A stretch of DNA of 64,000 bases, taken from contig NC_088775.1 in NCBI RefSeq assembly GCF_954871325.1, forward strand, positions 84,235,561-84,299,560, in the 5' to 3' direction. The DNA comes from Gordionus sp. m RMFG-2023. Lineage: Eukaryota > Nematomorpha > Gordioida > Chordodea > Parachordodidae. A model generated the notes under the pieces. It was not told where the DNA came from, ran no database searches, and was given only the letters and a program-made list of their open reading frames with translations. Every line of letters begins with the position of its first letter. The first letter of the stretch is position 1. Positions 60,301-64,000 of this stretch are shown in pieces. Made by a program: the position numbers and the translations under genes.

Positions 60301-61435
60301 ATTAACCAAGACAGAACTTGAAGGATTAAATAATGAGTCAAAAACAGAGTTTGACAAAAAAAATTCATAAAATTTATGAGCAAAAATTCAGAATAACTGT
60401 ATCTAGATATGAGGTCTGCAAGGCCTAACTGTTATTGTACAAATTGCCCAGACTAACAAATTTTTTATCAAGCCTGGCATAAAATTTAAAAAAAATATTG
60501 CCAAAGCCTGATCTGAAATTTTTTAAAAAATATTGCCTAAAGCCTGAACTGAAATTTTCTATAGAAAGATCTTTGATTTGTCTATCACCAAATAAAATGA
60601 AAATTTCAGATTAATACATGAACAAATAAAGGAAAAAATTCTGTAGTAATATATAATTAAATTTTGAGAACAAATGTTTTCAGTCAATTTTAAAACTTGG
60701 GTTGGTCCAAAATTTTTGTGATAATTTTCCCTTTTATATTGGCTACTATATTGGTGTAAGTTCTGATAGTCACTAATAAGTACAAGGCATATATTTTATT
60801 AGTGCCCAAATATTCAGACAACTTTAACAGAGATTATATAAAAATATTAAATTATTTATAATGCAAAATAAAAAAAATAACTATGGGACAAAAATGCTTA
60901 ATTAGCTCCAAAAAATTTTTGTAAACCAACCATCCTTTCCGTTGATAAGTCCTACATGCCAGTAGCTCAAAATCTCTTTTCTTTGGTATCCAAACAATAT
61001 CACTTTTATTAATTTTAAACATTTAATAGTTTGTTTCATGTCTATATAATCATAGACAATACTTTTATAATATTTAATTTTAAAAATTTATTATTGCTGA
61101 TTATTAAAATAGAGGGTCTTATAAGATTTATTATATTCTTTGGGGGAATAACCCAAAATAATCTCTTTTCTAAAATTTAACATTTTATCAAAATATATTA
61201 TTTATTTTTAAGTTTTATAAAATAATAAACCTGAAAAGTAAAATACTCCAGATTGTATACTATTAAACCAAGCTGTTGTAGCTCTAGTACTATGAAAATA
61301 TTCCATAAGAACCCTAAAAAACACACTAAATGACATTCCAATTCCAAACAATATGAAGTGGTTTATCATCGCACAAATTAACACAACATACGACCATGAT
61401 GAGTCTGGATCTGCTCGATATGAAATCTTTTTCAT
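48112..61435 (-). CDS. Monocarboxylate transporter-like protein (SLC16/MCT family), 7 exons
   Basis: Major facilitator membrane transporter of the MCT type, predicted to move small monocarboxylates or related solutes at a membrane; the substrate cannot be assigned. Exons: 61231-61435, 56268-56411, 55738-56015, 51889-52132, 49931-50357, 49695-49867, 48112-48368. Phases agree at every junction and the total is 1,728 nt (575 residues plus stop), a normal family length. Order of parts: N-terminal helix 1, helices 2-3, helices 4-6 with YFTRPAQRSFAQGVSLAGGS, a hydrophilic central loop, helices 7-12, and a cytosolic tail. The helix 1 motif is DPDSSWSYVV, a degenerate form of the family D-G-G-W-G-W signature. 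The last exon could instead splice at GTAAAGTT near 48152. Introns 1 and 3 hold the viral, retrotransposon and unknown relics described below. Confidence 0.9.
48827..49155. repeat. MITE-like inverted repeat in transporter intron
   Basis: AAACCAGAGAGGTACCAAT and ACCAAGGCCAATAATTT on the left pair with AAATTGCCTTGGTCTT and GATACACCTCTGATTT on the right. No open frame. Confidence 0.5.
49695..49867 (-). CDS. Transporter exon 6, helices 10-11
   Basis: Encodes GFPYGIKLALGPTVCVDLFG and LPHVYGYTMMASGVGILLSP then PFGG. This closely matches the helix 10-11 region of MCT proteins (valley of PP..G at the end). Confidence 0.88.
49931..50357 (-). CDS. Transporter exon 5, helices 7-9 region
   Basis: RFLLFVAQSACWTASVFIVM opens helix 7. 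ADRGIRPPLRAAFLFTI, MFRNRKK and a second hydrophilic loop follow, then WLFIACTLAHGAIATPLFIA. TTTCAG acceptor, CAG/GTACATT donor in phase 2. Confidence 0.86.
51330..51510. repeat. MITE, GTGTTATCAAAAAGCCC ends
   Basis: CGTGTTATCAAAAAGCCCGAT on the left and ATCGGGTTTTTTAACAACAC on the right are inverted. The interior matches the element at 20620-20782 (AAGATTATAACCAAGATA, GTAAGCCTAAAGATTTT). Confidence 0.65.
51889..52132 (-). CDS. Transporter exon 4, central cytoplasmic loop
   Basis: A hydrophilic 81-codon exon (PKPPSRKKFLWIAPTKSYDK, then acidic/Ser/Thr-rich) with no membrane segment. This is the large loop between helices 6 and 7 of MCT proteins. GTATTTT donor in phase 1. Confidence 0.8.
52820..54475 (+). 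pseudogene. Decayed coding sequence of unknown origin in transporter intron
   Basis: On the strand opposite the transporter, protein-like stretches follow one another in shifting frames: EYMRLRKRDQE, LAQWGSDILKEARYM, ILDDFLSHRITSINAKMK, LDLSLATETILESVYINS, RNYIDPNIDWYCDSKND, LIKTEISMDLLVLEGKNTLQ, LFESRLLPNNMSYSS and DIADMVVYIANTMDRGLCNQ, ending at a stop near 54475. The pieces look like one old protein of several hundred residues broken by frameshifts, stops and a 14-G run. I do not recognise the family. A viral or mobile-element gene is possible, but this is not shown. Confidence 0.35.
54490..55730. other. Gene-free intron DNA
   Basis: AT-rich. Blocks such as ATCTCAAAAACGAGAATGGTACAAAT recur at about 54780, 55135 and 55205 (each a variant of CTCAAAAACGGTGATGGTACAAAT), suggesting a diverged dispersed or tandem repeat. 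No gene seen. Confidence 0.45.
55738..56015 (-). CDS. Transporter exon 3, helices 4-6 with family signature
   Basis: GAYFTRPAQRSFAQGVSLAG matches the second MCT signature (YF..R...A.G.a.aG), followed by a Gly/Leu-rich helix and YGFKGAFLILGAL. AAAAAAAG acceptor and GTACTTTT donor. The alternative donor GTCAAAG, six bases upstream, is also in phase 0. Confidence 0.9.
56268..56411 (-). CDS. Transporter exon 2, helices 2-3
   Basis: Encodes SLLLKRYDWRVLIVAGGIIN and a hydrophobic LYITIGLLVG end. The loop with Arg plus Gly-Gly is typical of MFS helices 2-3. Phase 1 at both ends. It was too short to stand out as an open frame but completes the protein exactly. Confidence 0.88.
56450..56657. repeat. 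MITE, GTGTTTTTAAACGACTCGATTTGAGCC ends
   Basis: The left end GTGTTTTTAAACGACTCGA is mirrored by TTCAAATGAGTTGTTTACCAACAC. The interior matches the element at 10987-11198. It lies directly upstream of transporter exon 2 in intron 1. Confidence 0.7.
56660..58190. other. Gene-free intron DNA
   Basis: AT-rich intron 1 sequence. A C-run lies at about 57281-57290. GGTCCGGACCA and GGACCGGGCTGAACGACGGTCC near 57405-57450 and GGCACCTG/TCCGGAC near 57710-57735 look like remnants of a GC-rich repeat. No coding signal. Confidence 0.45.
58199..59150 (-). pseudogene. Endogenous viral element: L-protein capping domain of a mononegavirus-like virus
   Basis: A decayed copy of part of the large (L) polymerase protein of a nonsegmented negative-strand RNA virus. 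Motifs appear in the expected order of the PRNTase (mRNA-capping) domain. YFGSRT (59053-59070) fits Y-x-G-S-x-T. A Trp-containing segment follows. THR with the catalytic His-Arg codons lies at 58844-58849, then NYNLC and an NCMAICN-type segment. Breaks seen: a frameshift near 58965-58975, an in-frame TAA at 58712-58714, a stop at 58481-58483 and further breaks toward 58199. It lies antisense-free in the same orientation as the host transporter intron. The polymerase GDN region and methyltransferase are not present. Family-level placement cannot be made from the sequence alone. Confidence 0.82.
59175..59508 (-). pseudogene. Ty3/gypsy retrotransposon RNase H fragment
   Basis: Minus-strand reading in shifting frames gives AETRNSVIEQEARYF, GRRFIIYTDHKPLLSLFKK and RRGKEKYLPDILSRC. 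These are the RNase H landmarks of Ty3/gypsy Pol (the TDHKPL and GKxN..D.LSR motifs). Only this domain is present, with no LTR, RT core or integrase around it. It directly abuts the viral L fragment (left) and the inverted viral arm (right). Confidence 0.82.
59511..60193 (+). pseudogene. Inverted second copy of the viral L fragment
   Basis: A reverse-complement copy of 58199-58849, about 94% identical by eye. It begins exactly at the CATCGT (His-Arg) codons of the capping motif. Different breaks from the other arm: the TAA present at 58712 is a Phe-Gln context here, while a TGA replaces the Trp codon after RADIRGN near 59718. It also has a 26-bp segment near 59852-59877 that the left arm lacks. 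The downstream part runs open for 100 codons (59910-60212). Confidence 0.82.
61231..61435 (-). CDS. Transporter exon 1, helix 1
   Basis: Starts MKKISYRADPDSSWSYVVLI, then the first hydrophobic helices, including FGIGMSFSVFFRVLMEYF and SIQSGVFYFSG. The MCT-family N-terminus normally has acidic-proline-Asp-Gly-Gly-Trp here. The two Gly are Ser in this protein. TCAG/GTTTAT donor in phase 1. Confidence 0.88.
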
Positions 61436-62122
61436 AATCTATTCATTCATTCATTAATAGTTTCTCGCTCTTTTAACAGGTGCAAAAAAATGAAATCAGA
61501 ATATGAATGGAATAGCAAGTTTAAAAAGTTTTATATTTAATTACATGCTTTTTACTTCAATTTTATTTATGATTCTAGTCACCAACAATATTTATTTATT
61601 TAACATAGACATTTAAAATTATAATGAGCTCTTCACCCCCCTCCCCCAAAGTATGCGCTATGGAAAAAGCTTTTGCTTTTCCCAATTCTTTTTATCTTAA
61701 TCTATGGACCTTTGAAGAACTGTCTAAAGACTCATGTTCTTAGATAGCTTTGTTGAGTATTTTGGCCGAAAACCCAGCAATGTTTGAGCCGAAATAAACT
61801 ATCTTAAACCCAAAGCCAACCTATTTAGCCATAAATTAGACCCCACCTAATAGGCCTCCTGAGCCAACCCATCGGTTCGGCTCGCTTGGTCTGTTGGCTG
61901 GGTTAACTAAATCATTAAATTAAACTAGTTTGTCTTAATCTAGTTTAAAGTTTTTAATACTATAATGAGGTTCTAAAACCTTTGAGTCTGGTAATAAATT
62001 AGAACTGTAATTATATTTTATTCCACGAGGAAAAAATATATATGAAAATTTTTTAGGAATTTGTTTTAAGCCTAGCTAAAAGTTTTTGATAATAGAAAGA
62101 TGTTTGTTTAAAACCTTTGGGT

Positions 62123-63577
62123 CAGGCGCGTAACCAATGGGGGGGGGGGGGGGAAATTCCCCCCCATCGCAAATTTGACTATTTTCATAAATATCATTTT
62201 AAGCTAATAAAAATTTTACCCCCACCCCCCACCCACCAATCAAAATTTTACAAATATTTGAATATCAATTTTCCAACATATTATTCAAAAATATTAATAA
62301 AATGGAAAAATATTTAGTCAAAGAGATTGAAATCAAACGATAATTTATAAATAAGGCTGAGCATGAAAAAAAGTAATGTGTCATCAGCAGCTATATCATT
62401 ATTGAATTCAATTGATCAATCAGAGTTTATCATTGCTGCTAGTTGCATCAATAAATTATTTTTAGCTCACTACTTTGTAGAAATTTACAAAAACCAAATT
62501 TAGATTTGGTTCAGGTTATTGATTTGGCGGAAAATATACATGAACAGGTAGATACGTTGAATCGAAGGCTAAATTTTATGATATAACACTAATTAAACCT
62601 CGTCTAGCACCTAGGCCATTATTGAGATGTAAATAATTATTGGCTCAACTGAAGAATATTATAAAATATCCATTTTCATCCCATTCTTAGATACTTTTTT
62701 ATCGCAAATAAAAGTACGGGTTTTAGATAAAAAATAAGTCTTTAGCAATCTTCAAGTTTTATTGCCCAAAGATCCTTCTTCGCTTTCTAATGGCACTATT
62801 GGTATAATTAAATATTTAGAAAAATTTTATTCCTATGAGATTGATACTGAAATAAATTTAATCAGTGAATTCGAATTGTGGTATAAATATTTATTCGTTT
62901 AGCTATTTTTGCTATTGATGCGCTCAATCGGTGTAAAGAAACCTTAGCTCAATTTCCTAATATTTCGAAGTTGTTTTATATTCTTGCATGTTTGCCTATT
63001 ACAACATGTACGAATGAAAGGATTTCCAACTTGAGTGAATCTCGGCTAAATGGGTTAGCTCTGTTAAATATACACAGAGATTTGGTTCCAACGACAAACG
63101 AAATAATTAAAAATCTTGTATTTGATAAAAAGTTAAAAAAACTTGTTAATTTAATTATTTTCTAGTCAATATTTTAAACACATTACTATTAGTATTTTCA
63201 ATAAAAAAATTATATTCTACTTATATTGTATGAGAATTTAAGCTGAGGCTAGTTTTTAATGCAAATTTTATAAAAAAAATGACATTACACTTTATTTCAA
63301 CTTTACATTTAAAAAAACTTTATTAAATATAATATACCTAACTTGAAATAATAAAAAAGAGGCTTGTAATATCCTATCCATAAGCACGAATTAGTAAATA
63401 ATAGTTAAAAATAGAAATATAATTATTATTAAATTATCAATAATTTTATAGAATAGCTAAATAAAACCCGGCCTTCGGCCGGGGGAAAGCTGGCTGAAGG
63501 CCAGGTAAAAGGGGTTTGGGGGCGAAGCCCCCAAAAATTTTTTCCCCAGCTATAAGAAAATCTTGGATACGCCACTG
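62123..63577 (+). mobile_element. hAT DNA transposon, decayed, CAGTGGCGTA-type ends
   Basis: Left end CAGGCGCGTAACC (one change from CAGTGGCGTA), right end GGATACGCCACTG, with TSD CTTTGGGT/CATTGGGT (7 of 8 bases identical, 62115-62122 and 63578-63585). The interior holds transposase relics: KPNLDLVQVIDLAENIHEQV near 62500 and the C-terminal block. A hairpin pair GGCCTTCGGCC ... GGGGGCGAAGCCCCC lies near the right end. It starts with a 15-G run. Likely related to the two MITEs at 25771 and 45113. Confidence 0.85.
62971..63165 (+). pseudogene. hAT transposase C-terminal fragment
   Basis: LACLPITTCTNERISNL then ESRLNGLALLNIHRDLV matches the C-terminal end of hAT transposases of the zinc-finger MYM/TTF-like group (SSxxSERxFS-like position, then ..L..L..LsihrDi). 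It is part of the decayed element around it; the rest of the open frame is lost. Confidence 0.82.
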
Positions 63578-64000
63578 CATTGGGTCTAGTAATAAATTTG
63601 CACTGCCATTATATTTTACTCCATGAGGAAAAATACAAAAAATTTTTTAAATTTGTTAAAGTCTAATTAAAAGTTTTTGATATTAAAAAGATGTACTAAA
63701 ACATTTGGGTAGAATAATAAATTGGCATTGCCATTATATTTTATTTTATTCCACAAGGGATATAAAATTGAGATAAATTTTAATACTGTGTTTTAAGTCG
63801 AGATAAAGGTTATTGATAATTGAAAAGATGTTCTAAAACATTAGGGTTCATAAAGAAATTTCTAGTGCCATGATTTTTTAATCCACTTGTAAAATGTAGA
63901 GGATACTCTGCTTCCTATTTTCATGCTAAAGTTTTCATTGTCAATATCTTCCTTAACTACGAGTTAGAGCTATTTAATGCATCACTGATCAGCGAAGAGA

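Larger units (their letters stand above)
61965..63880. repeat. ~140-bp tandem repeat, at least four units, split by a hAT insertion
   Basis: Units start with GATGTTCTAAAAC-type words at about 61966, 62099, 63689 and 63828, and share CTTTGGGTCTGGTAATAAATT, CACTGCCATTATATTTTATT, CCACGAGGAAAAA and AAAGTTTTTGATAAT blocks. The second unit is interrupted at 62122 by the element described next. Confidence 0.8.

Noticed and set aside
1..64000. tRNA, rRNA, CRISPR or bacterial-type operons
   Set aside because: None seen; the window is eukaryotic with spliced genes.

Overview
The window is nuclear DNA of an animal: very AT-rich by eye, with intron-split genes (GT-AG junctions), secreted disulfide-rich peptides and many DNA transposons. 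An arthropod is the best guess. The cysteine spacing of one peptide domain resembles arachnid-type knottins, but this does not fix the species. All splice models below were derived by hand from reading-frame phase and GT/AG sites; no expression data were available.

Layout. (1) 596-10224, minus strand: a 13-exon SREBP gene (sterol regulatory element-binding protein). It has the bHLH-zipper with the diagnostic basic-region Tyr, two membrane segments, plausible S1P and S2P cleavage sites and most of the regulatory C-terminus. The frame stays open across all 13 exons (about 1,546 codons) and the last exon or exons lie beyond the left edge. (2) 10.3-31.9 kb: no convincing gene. It holds MITEs, a complete hAT element with 8-bp target-site duplications, a 1.3-kb foldback structure and ATTCG-rich islands. 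(3) 32.6-44.5 kb, minus strand: three tandem paralogues for small secreted cysteine-rich precursors. Two have a signal exon plus two separately encoded knottin-like exons. The third has lost one knot exon but keeps its frame. Each copy carries different later insertions (a LINE tail with TSD, an inverted MITE pair, partial signal-exon duplicates). (4) 45-48 kb: a hAT MITE and a minisatellite. (5) 48112-61435, minus strand: a 7-exon SLC16-like monocarboxylate transporter gene, complete at 575 codons.

The transporter introns contain the most unusual DNA. At 58.2-60.2 kb is an inverted pair of endogenous fragments of a nonsegmented negative-strand RNA virus L protein (capping, or PRNTase, domain), with a Ty3/gypsy RNase H fragment wedged between the arms. 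At 52.8-54.5 kb is a decayed coding stretch of unknown origin. (6) 61.9-64 kb: a decayed hAT element (CAGTGGCGTA-type ends) inserted into a roughly 140-bp tandem repeat.

The SREBP and transporter genes are ordinary conserved loci. The tandem knottin array and the virus-retrotransposon palindrome are the accessory features most worth following up.
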